From: Piezodorus guildinii
Lineage: Eukaryota; Arthropoda; Insecta; Hemiptera; Pentatomidae
Assembly (NCBI GenBank): GCA_023052935.1
Contig: CM041292.1
Coordinates: 204,251,799-204,315,798, forward strand
DNA length: 64,000 bases
Direction: 5' to 3'
A program made the translations under genes and the position numbers. Positions within the stretch are counted from its first letter, which is position 1; each line of letters starts with the position of its first letter. Positions 1 to 9,539 of this stretch are shown here, piece by piece. A model generated the notes under the pieces. That model was not told the DNA's origin. It ran no database searches and saw nothing but the letters and a program-made list of their open reading frames with translations.

Positions 1-80
1 GAAACGATGAACCATAGCTTAAAGGATTTCCAGCAAGGCTGTTGTTGAGTAAACTCATCCAGAAAGCATAAGAAAAGAAC

Positions 81-795
81 GTTTTTAAAATCGATTAAAG
101 AATTTTCAAGTACAGTAAGAGATAAAAATGTGTGAAACCATTAAAGAATTAATTAAGTGGAATTTCTATAGAAATATATATTTTATTAAAAAATCTATTA
201 TATTATTATCTAAAACAATCACTTAGTTTTATGTTCATTTCATCACTCTCTTTCAAAAGCTTGTGTATGAGATAATATTTTTTCTAAAATCTTTAGCTTC
301 AACGGTATATCATACATGAATATTACTGTTCTTAAGATCGCAAACAAAAAATTGCATTAATTTTTTTTGTTTCTGCTTTCTTGTTCAGTTGCTTTTCAAT
401 TCGCTCAAATTGCATATTAAGCTGTTACTCATCAATGCTAACAAGATCATATATTTATTTTTTGTAGAATCTACAGAATTAAAGGTACTTGAAAGGAAGA
501 ACATTTAAAATATTGGCATTTAAGACCTGTCAGACCATTTTAATCCGAATAAAACCTTCATGATGTTAAAGCCTATTAAATTTTACATCGATATAGCGAG
601 TTTAATCAAAATCGTCAGAACCGTTTTTGAGAAAATTCATTCCATAAAGTGGCTCTTCTGGTAAGCTCATTTTGATGAAAAAGGTTTTGTAACGTCTCGG
701 GCGTATATTTGTCTTAATATGAAATTTCAGTTTCATAGGACTTAACGTTTCCGACCGGGAGTTACCACACACGGACACACACACACACACACATA
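81..795 (+). repeat. Rep-1 copy A (Helentron-like non-autonomous repeat), both ends missing
   Basis: Same sequence as the full copies at 5162-6036 and 28905-29795, recognised by the blocks around AACGGTATATCATACATG, CATCGATATAGCGAG and AACGTCTCGGGCGTATAT. It starts inside the family 5' region and stops in the internal CA microsatellite (about 765-795). It has no coding capacity; the short minus-strand ORF inside it is a by-product of the repeat. Confidence 0.8.
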
Positions 796-1094
796 TTATA
801 TACATTATTATTAATTATTTCAAACTTAATACTACTTCATGAAAACGGATGCTTCACTGTAAACGAAATGAGATTCCTGTGGAACTTAATTAATTTATTT
901 TAAATCGTTCATTTGAAACATAAAATAATAATAAACCGAATATTTAAAGGAACCGTTGTTATTTCTGTAGTTTGTCAATAAATACACAGCGAACAAATTT
1001 TCTTTATAATGATGGAGTTTCGCTTTCTATTTTTAGCCTTTTTTCACTAATTCCGCATTTTTTAATCTCAGAATGCTATTTTTATATCATTAAT
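796..1094. other. AT-rich interval, nothing recognised
   Basis: No repeat family, coding region or structural signal could be assigned on either strand. Confidence 0.5.
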
Positions 1095-1411
1095 ATGTAT
1101 TAAAAGGGGAGCCCGTGGCCGAGTGGCTAGCGCGCTAGTCTCTCATGCTACAGGTTCTAAGTTCGAATCCAGTCCCGGCGGGGCTTTTATAAGGATAAAA
1201 GAAAATGTGGATTCACTCGCAACCTCTCCCCCGGGTATGTGTGACCGTCAGCCAAAGGGTGGCCACTCACAAAATTAGTCGTAGGGAAATGATGACCCTA
1301 CACCAAAAATTGCGTAATGAAACGTGAGTGTAAACTTGCAGTTTACACCGCGAGGCCCAGGGCCTAAACGGCCTGTCGCGCCACTGGAAGAAGAAGAATA
1401 ATGTATTAAAA
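1095..1411 (+). mobile_element. tRNA-derived SINE with perfect 11-bp target duplication
   Basis: The body is 1106-1400. The head resembles a tRNA of the long variable arm type, with a box A TGGCCGAGTGG at 1116-1126 and a box B GTTCGAATCC at 1161-1170, the two internal promoter parts for RNA polymerase III. A tRNA-unrelated body of about 220 bp follows and the element ends in GAAGAAGAAGAATA. The 11-bp sequence ATGTATTAAAA is duplicated exactly at 1095-1105 and 1401-1411, which proves retroposition. A truncated relative lies at about 57705-57835. The (GAA)n tail resembles that of the LINE ending near 22285, a candidate source of its enzymes. Confidence 0.92.
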
Positions 1412-2225
1412 ATCATTAGCCAATCCTTCAGTATTTTTCTTCCACCTACAATCTAATTAGTAAACATAACATAGCTTCTTGGAAAAGATCTAACGAAGAT
1501 TCTAGTTCCGATAGTTTCACGCAATGGGCGTTTTTTAAACAGAAAACAAAATCACTTCTTTAGACACCGTCTATTTTCTTTCCTATTTCTTTCTCCCTCT
1601 CTCCATATTCATATATTTTTCCCTTATATATCCTGACATATAATTGTTGGTATAATATTACATTATTTTAAAATTTAAACCTATTTTTTTATTCATACTG
1701 TTTCTCTTTCCTAATGACTATGTTCTTTTTATATATTACCTATACTCTTAACTATGTTTTTAATATATTACCGTCAAATACCACTTCAAAATTGTTAACA
1801 TATTTTTCCTTTGTCATTTTTTCATTTGCTTAGTCTCTCTTTATATATTCTTATTGCAATATTATCATCTCAATTATGTATACTTCCATACTGTACAACT
1901 ATCATCTTATTAATTATTTTTATAACTGTCATCCATACTTTATAACTATCATCTTAATTTTGTTTATTTCCATACTTTATAACTGTCATCTTATTATCAT
2001 TTTACATTTAATTTTATTTATGTTCCCATATTATATTACTGTCACCATATTATTATTATATACCCAACGCATTATTAAGTCTATAATTACATTGGTTGTT
2101 ATCTTGTTTTTTTAGCCCTGATGAAGGCCCACAATGTAGACCGAAACGTAGACACATAATTGAAATATCACTTGTTTCAATGTGTGTTTCTATTTAATGA
2201 CCGCACCCCAACCATCTTCCTCATT
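1412..2225 (+). repeat. Penelope-like terminal region (pLTR-like)
   Basis: A pyrimidine-rich AT stretch (about 1560-2110) leads into a hammerhead-like core at 2115-2153 and then a sequence ending in TTTAATGACCGCACCCCAACC. That end resembles the ends at 13640-13700 and 61790-61840 (TTAATGACCGCCACCCGGAC type). I place it with Penelope-like elements because the same motif lies beside a GIY-YIG pol fragment at 36.1-37.4 kb. The left limit is uncertain; 1412-1560 shows nothing I recognise. Confidence 0.5.
2115..2153 (+). ncRNA. Hammerhead ribozyme-like core
   Basis: CTGATGA at 2118-2124 and GAAACGTA at 2143-2150, separated by a weak stem II (GG/CC with an internal mismatch). Stem I (GCC opposite GAC) is imperfect. 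Probably a decayed copy. Confidence 0.45.
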
Positions 2226-2315
2226 AAATGTTTCGTTATCTGGGTTCTACTTTAAAATAAGAAATATATATACTTAACTAATTTTAATTTATTTTTTTCA
2301 ATACTGCTGATGATT

Positions 2316-2420
2316 AATAATAATAGGCTTACCGAACCCGAAGATTCGATGCCGATACCACCAAACTTCGCCTGCACAGACTCCAATGTGCATTGTGCAA
2401 CCTTCTAAACTCTGGAGTCT
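2316..2420 (-). mobile_element. RTE-like LINE, 3' end fragment
   Basis: On the minus strand this is the terminal 100 bp shared with the copies at 19.5, 22.5, 26.7 and 31.3 kb: it ends CTTCGGGTTCGGTAAGCC followed by (ATT)n. Strongly 5' truncated, with a small internal deletion around 2382. Confidence 0.75.
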
Positions 2421-2584
2421 GTTGATGAGTTGATACATATAATATATATATATATATATATTAATAAATAGGCGTCATAAAATAAAACATATTTTCTTGC
2501 TAATTGCACTTTTCGTTTCGAAGACCTAAAACTCCCAAAATGATAAACTCTTAATCGGCCAAACTGAGATTTTATAAACGTAAA

Positions 2585-2636
2585 TGAAACCTCGTTCAAA
2601 TCACACCCGTGCAAAGCAGGGACGGGTCTGTTAGTA
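2585..2636 (+). repeat. Possible Helitron 3' end
   Basis: ACACCCGTGCAAAGCAGGG followed by ACGGGTCTGTTAGT can fold as an imperfect hairpin close to a CTAGT-like terminus, a form common at the 3' ends of insect Helitrons. The matching 5' end type occurs at 60574. The hairpin is imperfect and no partner end lies nearby. Confidence 0.35.
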
Positions 2637-3191
2637 AATGTATAAAATGATTTATATTTCCTAATTTCTTACACAATTACGTGACAGAAACATTTTTCTC
2701 TCTATCAATTATTAAGTAATACGACAAAAAAAAATACGGTTGAAAAACGTGCAAAGGCAGGAGCTCATAAAATATTTGTTGAGGAACGTAAAGGGATTTG
2801 ACGTCCTAATAGGGCAGCAGTTAGGTCCAAACTCTAAACGGTTCAATGCTCCCAGTTATTTTTAAAAAGGCATGCTTTGCGTTAGTCGGGAATTATGAAA
2901 AGGTATTACCAACTTCTTTCAGATGTCGTGACAATTACAACTCGTAATGCTGAGACAACGGTTGGCAGAATATTCAATTCCTCTCTCTCTTTTGATCAAG
3001 CAAAACAACGAATTTTTTTTTCAAATAGATGATCCTAAGAATATTTGTTTATGTTTGGCACAATTGAAATTTGACACAACTGCCCATCCCTTTGACAAAA
3101 AATACAAAGTTAAGAAACTGAATGAAAACGAACCCAAAATGTAAACTTGTAAACCAATTTATCGGAGTAAGAGCAGTCACCTGTGGTTTAG
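2637..3191. other. Unassigned interval
   Basis: No family or domain recognised. The 65-codon ORF at 2947-3144 has no recognisable motif and lies in AT-rich sequence; I do not call it a gene. Confidence 0.4.
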
Positions 3192-3193
3192 TA

Positions 3194-4059
3194 TTGATTT
3201 GTTTCACATGAATGTCCGTTTTAATAGTTTCTGAAATACATAAAGGATTTTGCAGGTCTCTGTTGTTTTCTTCCGAATGTTTACATATTTAATGTAAACA
3301 GTTACTAATCCTCTACCTTTGTATTATAAATATTAGCTTCCCAATCAATTACCCACTTTTTAGTATACCAGTTTAAACTCGGCCATTCAGCAGCTGAGGC
3401 CGCTAGAAATATTTGCAAGGCGTTTGGGGAAGGGAGTGTTAATGAACGGACCATTCGCCGTTGGTTTGCTAAGTTTTCAGCTGGGGATACAGACTTGGAA
3501 ACATGCCCCGAGGAAGACCTCCGTCCGTTAGAGACAACGATGTCCTCTAACATACACTAGAAGGAAACCCCTACCAAACAGTTAAAGAACTCAGCACAAC
3601 TAAATGCAAGTGCATCTACCGTTTCCAGGCATTTAAAGTGTATAGGGAAAGTAAAAAATCTCGATACATGGGTACCTCATGATCTCACTGAGCGGCTTTG
3701 AGTATGTTTCAAAACATACCGGGCAAATATTGAAAGAACTGGGCTACGAAGTTCTTCCGCACCCACCATATTCTCCCGACTTGTCTCAAACAGATTACCA
3801 CCTGTTCAGGGATTTAGACAACTTCTTCAAAGAAAAACTTTTTGAAAATGATGATCAAGTGAAAAGTGCGTTTTCAGATTTTGTTAAACTTCAAAGCTCA
3901 GAGTTTTTCAGTTCGGGGATAAAAAAGTTGGTGTCACGTTGGGAAAAATGTGTAGAATAAGAAGGTAAATACTTCCAATAAAATTATCTTGTTTTCATAT
4001 CGTATTTTTAATAAAAATCCTTCACCTTGAAAACGGACATTTCATGTGACACAACCCAA
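3194..4059 (+). mobile_element. mariner family 1, copy 1 (degenerate, internally deleted)
   Basis: An 866-bp element bounded by TA on both sides. Terminal repeats read TTTCACATGAATGTCCG at the left and its near-complement CGGACATTTCATGTGACA at the right. Inside are broken remains of a mariner transposase: an N-terminal helix-turn-helix part in several frames (about 3360-3560) and an open C-terminal part at 3709-3960 with the HPPYSPDLSQTDYHLF motif, which carries the last catalytic Asp of the D,D34D triad (YSPDL followed by TD). The first catalytic Asp region is missing. Other copies of the family are at 25409, 39384 and 62366. Confidence 0.88.
3679..3960 (+). pseudogene. mariner transposase C-terminal fragment
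   Basis: The open frame is the last third of a mariner transposase. From about residue 11 it matches the family (KELGYEVLPHPPYSPDL, then TDYHLFRDLDNF) and ends in the conserved RWEKCVE segment before the stop. It keeps the third catalytic Asp only. The upstream N-terminal half is frameshifted, with stops at about 3530-3550. Non-functional on its own; it could at most supply a partial C-terminal domain. Confidence 0.8.
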
Positions 4060-4081
4060 TATTTTACTTAACAGCCTTCTA

Positions 4082-4290
4082 TTTCCAAGGTCGCGAATCT
4101 GAACCCGGCAGATGGCTATAGGATGATTTAGGGAGTAAAAAAATCCTTGGTTGTGCGGTCCTTCGGAAGGAGCGTAAAATGAGGTGCTAAGCTTGTACGT
4201 TGTCAGATACTCGTTAAATATCCTGATTAAACCTGAATAGGCAAAACTAAGTTCCTACATTATCACTAGATATTCCTAGATAGTCACAGA
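4082..4290 (+). repeat. Interspersed SINE-like repeat without a visible tRNA head, copy 1
   Basis: Contains TCAGATACTCGTTAAATATC and the following AAACCTGAATAGGCAAAA, the reverse complement of the block at 8400-8450. No coding potential. The family is present at least twice here, on opposite strands. Confidence 0.6.
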
Positions 4291-4398
4291 AGAATAAAGT
4301 TACGGTCAAAATGTTTCTATGTATATGTAATATGTTAATATGTAACACATATACAAGATATCCATTATTATATAATAATAAAATTTGTCGCGCTGAAT

Positions 4399-4527
4399 AA
4401 AACACGTGTTTATATATAAATTCAATTTAATTAATTCTCTAATAGTTTCACGTATTTTTATCTCTAAGTGTATTTGAAAATCGAGGTAAGAGAAAGTAGT
4501 GTGTTGCCCGCACCTGATTTTTTAATA
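4399..4527 (-). repeat. Rep-1 copy B, terminal fragment
   Basis: Only the end that reads GTGTTGCCCGCACC on the plus strand (5' end of the family in minus orientation) plus about 100 bp of inner sequence. Confidence 0.75.
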
Positions 4528-5161
4528 TATTTTTATCAGTGGAACATAATTATATATATATATATAATCACCTAACAAAAGTAGACAAGGGCATTGCCCC
4601 TAACACATTCTAGCTCTTAAAATTCTCCCACCCAAAGAAAATCGAAACGATTTAAAAACTCATTAAAGCTGTAAACGTCATAACAGATTAGAAATGACAT
4701 GGGCACCTGAAGGAAAACAATTATAATCTTTCGCCGGCGAGTGGAGGGACCAACACAGCAACGGGCCATTGTCTGGGGGCAAAATGTAGGCAAATTAAAA
4801 CCAAATTTATTCCGTTATACAAGGTCGTGTGATAAAAAAAAAAAAAAAAAGACTTCGAATCATGTCATACATATAGAGTAAACAGGATACGTATTATCGG
4901 AAGGAATAAAATTAATATGGTTTAAAAATTTGACGTGATAACACAGTAAAAATTTTAAATAAAGAATTATTTAAAATAAACACGAAACAATAAATGTAAA
5001 AAATATTGCTTCTAATTATTTTCTAAATGTATAAAACCAACACTTTGAGTGAGAGTTCTTTAAATATTTAAAATTTTCTATGGTACAGCTAAGAAACATG
5101 AAAATTTCACAATACGGTAAAACAAATTAAAACTACACATAGGACTATAAAAAAAAAAAAA
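4528..5161. other. Unassigned AT-rich interval
   Basis: Holds a short (TA)n run near 4551-4566, a poly-A tract at 4836-4850 and a second A-run just before 5162. No gene, no recognised repeat. Confidence 0.4.
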
Positions 5162-6036
5162 TCTGGTGCGGGCAACACACGACTTTCACTTACCCCCGTT
5201 TTCAGAAGCAATTAAAGAATTTTCAAATACAGTTAGAGATAAAAATAAGTGAAACCATTAAAGAATTAATTAAATGTAATTTTTATGTGTGTTTTTTATA
5301 AAAAACTATTATATTATTATCTAAAATATCACTTGGTTTTATAGGCTTTTCATATGTCTCTATAATAACTTTTAAAAGCTTGTGGATGAGATAATATTTT
5401 TTCTAAAACCTCAATCTTTCCAACGGTATATCATACATATATATTACTGTTCTTATGTTCAAAAACGAAAAATTGCATAACAAATATATTTTTTTTAGTT
5501 TTTTCCTTTAGTTGGGTATCGAATTTATTTAATTTATATATTTACCTGTTTTTCATCTGTGCTAACAAGATAATATAGTTATTTTTATAGAACCAACAAA
5601 ATTAAAGGTACTTTAGAGAAAGAAAATTTAAAATATCGGCGTTTAAGCCCTGCCGCACCATTTTAAGCCGAATGAAGCCTACATGATATTAAATCCCATT
5701 AAATTTTACATCGATATAGCGAGTTTAATCAAAATCGTCGGAACCATTTTCGAGAAAATGCTAAATGCATGGTATAAAGTGGCTCTTCTGGTAAGCTGAT
5801 TTTGATGAAAAAGATTTTGTAACGTCTCGGGCGTATATTTGTCTTAAATATCAATTTTCAGTTTCATAGGACTTACCGTTTCCGCCCGGGAGTTACCACA
5901 CACACACAGACCTTTTTGCGGGACTTGGTTATTTGGACTCAGGGGACCCTATAACGAGTATTTCCGTTGAAGACTGGAATTCAAAAATTTTCACGATCGC
6001 AATACTTTCCCTTATTGTATATAGTAAGTGAAAGTA
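5162..6036 (+). mobile_element. Rep-1 copy C, full length (875 bp), Helentron-like
   Basis: Begins TCTGGTGCGGGCAACACACG after an A-rich stretch and ends at GTAAGTGAAAGTA. A perfect 12-bp subterminal inverted repeat is present: ACTTTCACTTAC at 5182-5193 and GTAAGTGAAAGT at 6024-6035. The 3' end is itself nearly palindromic (TTCCCTTA..TATATAGTAAGTGAA). No open reading frame. Subterminal inverted repeats plus a 3' hairpin and an internal CA microsatellite are features of Helentron-associated elements such as Drosophila DINE-1; the assignment is by structure only. Confidence 0.75.
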
Positions 6037-6054
6037 ATAAATTGACTGACTTCA

Positions 6055-6365
6055 ACACTTACTTCACAGACGCTCAAAACTTCTACTTTACTACAGAAGG
6101 CTCATTTACATGACTAATTAAAGGCCAATTTGGACTAACGGAATTTAGCTTTGGGGCTCTACTAAACCATCGAATTCTTCCCGTATCCACTCTTATAATA
6201 ATTCTCAATGCCCCTTACCTTGTCAAGAATAAACCCAGACATGATGACCTTTATGTTCCTTACGTTCCAGATTTGGACCGAACCAGGTACACTTCCTTCA
6301 TGACCTACTTCATTCCCACTTGGAAATGAGTCCATTAATTCGTTCCCACTAGTTTCAATATTGTT
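6055..6365 (+). pseudogene. Jockey-like LINE RT fragment
   Basis: In broken frames this encodes the post-catalytic RT segment seen intact at 23611-24291 (PIWTYGVELWGSTKPSN and the following NAPY.V.NKLIHKDL block). Heavily mutated, lacking both the YADD region and the 3' end. Confidence 0.7.
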
Positions 6366-6399
6366 TCCATTTCAATTTCTAATAAGCCTTTGTAAAGCC

Positions 6400-7335
6400 T
6401 GAAAATCCAATGGCAGCACTCCTGTAACTTATCTAAACTAGAAGGTCTCGAGGCCATCTTCTTTTCAGACGCCTCGGAGGATTGTCAGGAATTGAAGAGG
6501 TAGACAGTATTGAAACAAGAGAATTAGGGTGGAAATGGAGTTTGTCATGAAAGGAATGGTATCTAAATCGGGCCAAATCAGCGACATACGGAACATTGAG
6601 GTCTTTATGGATATGTTTGTTCGTGACAAAGTAAGGAGCGTTGAGGAATTTACGGGGATACGGGAAGAATTCGATGGTTTAGTAGAGCCCCAAACCTCTA
6701 CTCCGTAAGTCCATATCGGCCTTATGATAGTCATGTTGATGAGTCTTTTGTAGTTAAGTGGAATATTAGAACGTTTGTCTAGTAAGTGTTGAAGTAATCT
6801 AAACGTCGTTCAGTTTCTTGTCGTTTCAGTCTTGTGTGAGGGTTTCAAGTTAGGAGTTTGTCAAGGTGCAGTCCTAAATATCGGATCTGTTCAACCGGGA
6901 CAAGAGGAGTATTATTGAAGGAGACAGTAGGGCAGGATGTCATAGGTTTACGACGTAGGGTAAAGGTAATTTGGTTGGATTTTTTGGCATTTATTTTTAA
7001 TTCTCCAATTCTGACACAATACCTCAAGGTCTCTGAGGTGGGATTGGAGAGTTTGAGAGGCAATAGTTGGATCAGTATTGACTGATAACACACAAGTGTC
7101 ATCAGCATAGGTAGAAAGGAAAGTATTAGGATGGAAAAACTGTGTAAAGAATGGGTCCTAGGATACTGCCTTGAGGAACACCAGCAAACTGACTAAAAAT
7201 GGATGAATAGGAATTATTATGATTGATATTGAAAGATCTGTCAATGAGGAAGGACTGGATAATAAGGAAGTATGTTGGGGGGAGAAATTCAATCCTAGGT
7301 GCCAGACTATGATAATTAAAATTCTAAATGGAGTG
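6400..7335 (-). pseudogene. Jockey-like LINE, RT domain and 3' part, broken
   Basis: On the minus strand the segment carries, in order, an AGVPQGSILGP motif near 7175-7205, the catalytic YADDTCVLS near 7092-7118, the QNWRIK region, and the IRPIWTYGVEVWGSTKPSN block near 6660-6730, ending with the family 3' end (RRLKRRWPRDLL region at about 6440-6490). It is a non-LTR retrotransposon reverse transcriptase broken by several frameshifts. 5' truncated: no endonuclease domain is visible. Confidence 0.82.
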
Positions 7336-7749
7336 CTACATCTCACCACCTGGCACGCCGAGTTGAAGTGGCCTTATTCTATATTCCAACGACAATACTT
7401 CTTAGGAACCCATCTTTACCAATCCTTCAGAACCAAGAAACCCCTCTATATCTATAACATGTTCACCCCACTCTCCTCTACTCCATCCTATCAACACAAG
7501 ATCCCAGTCCCTGAACCTGTTCATCCCCTCCTATAGAACTGCTTCCTTCAAAAGATCTTTCGTTATTCGCGCTACTTTATTTTGGAATTCCTTATCCACA
7601 GCCATTCGTACATCCCAATCCTTAACTTCCTTCAAGCAAAAACTATTTATCCATCTCCTTGAATATCAGTCTACCGCGCCTTTATAAGTTTTGACTATTT
7701 ACACTCTTTATTTTCCTCTAAACGACCTTCAATTTTGTACGTTCCTAAA
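7336..7749 (+). pseudogene. C-terminal fragment of a third LINE type
   Basis: Frames on the plus strand give RTKKPLYIYNMFTPL, then FRTASFKRSFVIRATLFWNS and SLTSFKQKL, the C-terminal pattern of RTE/CR1-type reverse transcriptase ORFs (R..F..RA..LWNSLP..I...S...FK..L). Several stops interrupt it. It abuts the previous LINE in opposite orientation, so one inserted into the other or they were joined by rearrangement. Confidence 0.55.
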
Positions 7750-8005
7750 GATTAACCATATCATCTTAATGGCACTGATGAAGGAGGGCTAAATAGCAAA
7801 GTTGAGCGAATTTGATAAACAACTAAAGCAGAAAAGTGCAAACATATTTTTAAAGCAATTTTTTTTTTTTTTTTTGAACGCAAGAATAGTAATATAGATG
7901 TATAATATACCGTTACATAGCTAATGATTTCAGACAAAACATTACCTGATACACGGAATTGTAAAGGGTAATAAAAGTGATGAAAAGCCGATAAAACTAA
8001 CAGTT
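7750..8005 (-). repeat. Rep-1 copy D, internal fragment
   Basis: Matches the central part of Rep-1 in reverse (AATATACCGTTACATAGC, then GATGAAAAGCCGATAAAACT). It includes a T/A run at 7860-7876. Confidence 0.7.
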
Positions 8006-8321
8006 TCTGGTTCCTGAAAAGAGAAATCCATGTTAACCGAGCTGCCAGGTGGCGGAATGTCAAGGAAGCAGGGACCCTAGTCTTGATCATCTTGACATTT
8101 GAGTTAATGGTGATTACCCCAAACACTAACTGATTGTTGTAGATAAAAATATAATAGATTATTTCTGTGGCGGTCGTGAAAAACTGGATAACTCGAGTTG
8201 TATCAAAAATGAGTTAACTCCACGTATCGTATCGGTTGCAATATTACCTTATACAGATATATTCATGTGTTTAAATGTATGTATGCATTTTTTTTATTCA
8301 TAAAATGTGGTATAATTTGTT

Positions 8322-8760
8322 GTTGTTTGTTTATTTATTTAACGTCCCTTTATGCTGCTATGGCTAATCGGACGATGCTACAGTGGGAGTCCTAAATTTT
8401 GCCTATCCAGGTTTTATTAGGATTGGGATCTTTAACGAGTACCTGACATAGCACAGGCTCGGGACCTCCTTTTAACGTCATCTCCGAATGAAGGCATAAC
8501 TAAGGATTTGTTATTACCATTAATAAATCCTAGGACCACCTGCGGGTTTGAAACAAAACTCGCCGACTTATGGCACAGAAGACTGTTACCCTAGCCACCC
8601 TGCTACAGGTGATCCCTACAATATAAAATGTTATCTACAACAATTACTGAAGTTTGTGCCCTATATAACTAAGGATTCTTTACTCCCATTAAAAAATCCT
8701 AGGAACTCCTAGCAGGGGTCTGTTATGCTAGTCACCCAGCTACAGGTGATTCCAGTATAA
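8322..8760 (-). repeat. SINE-like repeat, copy 2 (two adjoining fragments)
   Basis: 8340-8620 contains GGCTAATCGGACGATGCTAC, then TTTTGCCTATCCAGGTTTTA and TTTAACGAGTACCTGACA, complementary to the copy at 4082-4290. A shorter second fragment (about 8660-8755) repeats the CTAAGGATT...CCATTAA...AATCCTAGGA block and the CCAGCTACAGGTGAT end. Confidence 0.6.
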
Positions 8761-8999
8761 TTTGTTACATGATGCATATTTTGAAGTCTTAATAGCCAGA
8801 GGATTAATATTTAATGTACATTTATATTATTCTTAGGTGACTAGCTGTCTTAGAATATAAACTATTGTTCATTTCATTTAATTTCAACAATCTATTCATT
8901 ACACTATTAAATACAGTAGTAAATTTCAATAAATAATAATAATAATGAATAAAATTGGAGGCTGATGTCTACTTCATCACTCTATTATTGAAAATATTC

Positions 9000-9035
9000 G
9001 CACTACGTTTCGGCTACAATGCCATCTTCAGGTGC
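9000..9035 (-). ncRNA. Hammerhead ribozyme-like core
   Basis: Minus strand: stem I GCAC/GTGC, CTGAAGA core, stem II GGC/GCC, then GAAACGTA with self-complementary ACGT as minimal stem III. All conserved core positions of CUGANGA...GAAA are present. Confidence 0.68.
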
Positions 9036-9110
9036 AGTGGAACTAATTAGATCTAGCCTCATGCTTTGACTTAAAAGCAGCTACTCACATTAGATCAAAT
9101 TAGTTCCATT

Positions 9111-9146
9111 GCACCTGAAGATGGCATTGTAGCCGAAACGTAGTGC
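9111..9146 (+). ncRNA. Hammerhead ribozyme-like core
   Basis: Plus-strand twin of the core at 9000-9035: GCAC 9111-9114, CTGAAGA 9115-9121, GAAACGTA 9135-9142, GTGC 9143-9146. Stem I (GCAC/GTGC) and stem II (TGGC/GCC) can both pair. Confidence 0.7.
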
Positions 9147-9200
9147 GAATGTTTTCAATAAAAGAGTGGTGAAGTAGACATCAGCCTCCAATTTTATTCA

Positions 9201-9539
9201 TAGAAATTTGACCTTCACCTAAAAGAATCTACACCTTATACTAATAATAAATAAATGAAGAACATTGTTGTGATCATTAGATTGTAATGAATGGCGTACC
9301 AGATCGGATTAAACGGAGAATTTTGTGGTAAATAAAGTAAAACAACAACAACAAGAAATCAGATAACTCAATTTGGTCGTTGAGGACAAAAACTATACCA
9401 TCCACTACCTCTACTAGGTAACGTGGCCCAATCTTCCTCAGGAAATTATCTGAATCGTGTTTCGCCTCGAGAGAAGAACAGGCAGGAAGAGCGCTACAGT
9501 TATTCAATATTACAAAATGGCTAAAGAACGAAAATCATA
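9201..9539. other. Low-copy degenerate repeat relative of 29942-30130
   Basis: 9254-9290 (GAACATTGTTGTGATCAT ... GTACCAGATCGGATTAAA) and parts of 9380-9480 resemble 29942-30130 at low identity, so this is an old interspersed repeat of unknown class. No coding signal. Confidence 0.35.

Larger units (their letters stand above)
8946..9200. repeat. 255-bp foldback with facing hammerhead-like cores
   Basis: Two ~109-bp arms (8946-9054 and 9092-9200) are near-perfect inverted repeats around a 37-bp loop. Each arm holds the motif CTGAAGATGGC...GCCGAAACGTA. The same motif pattern occurs in the Penelope-like loci of this window. No coding sequence. Confidence 0.85.

Noticed and set aside
1106..1190. 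A genuine tRNA gene
   Set aside because: Boxes A and B are present but the acceptor ends do not pair well, and the unit continues into a SINE body with a tail and target duplications.
2947..3144. 65-codon ORF as a host exon
   Set aside because: No motif, no splice context, AT-rich surroundings; could be chance.
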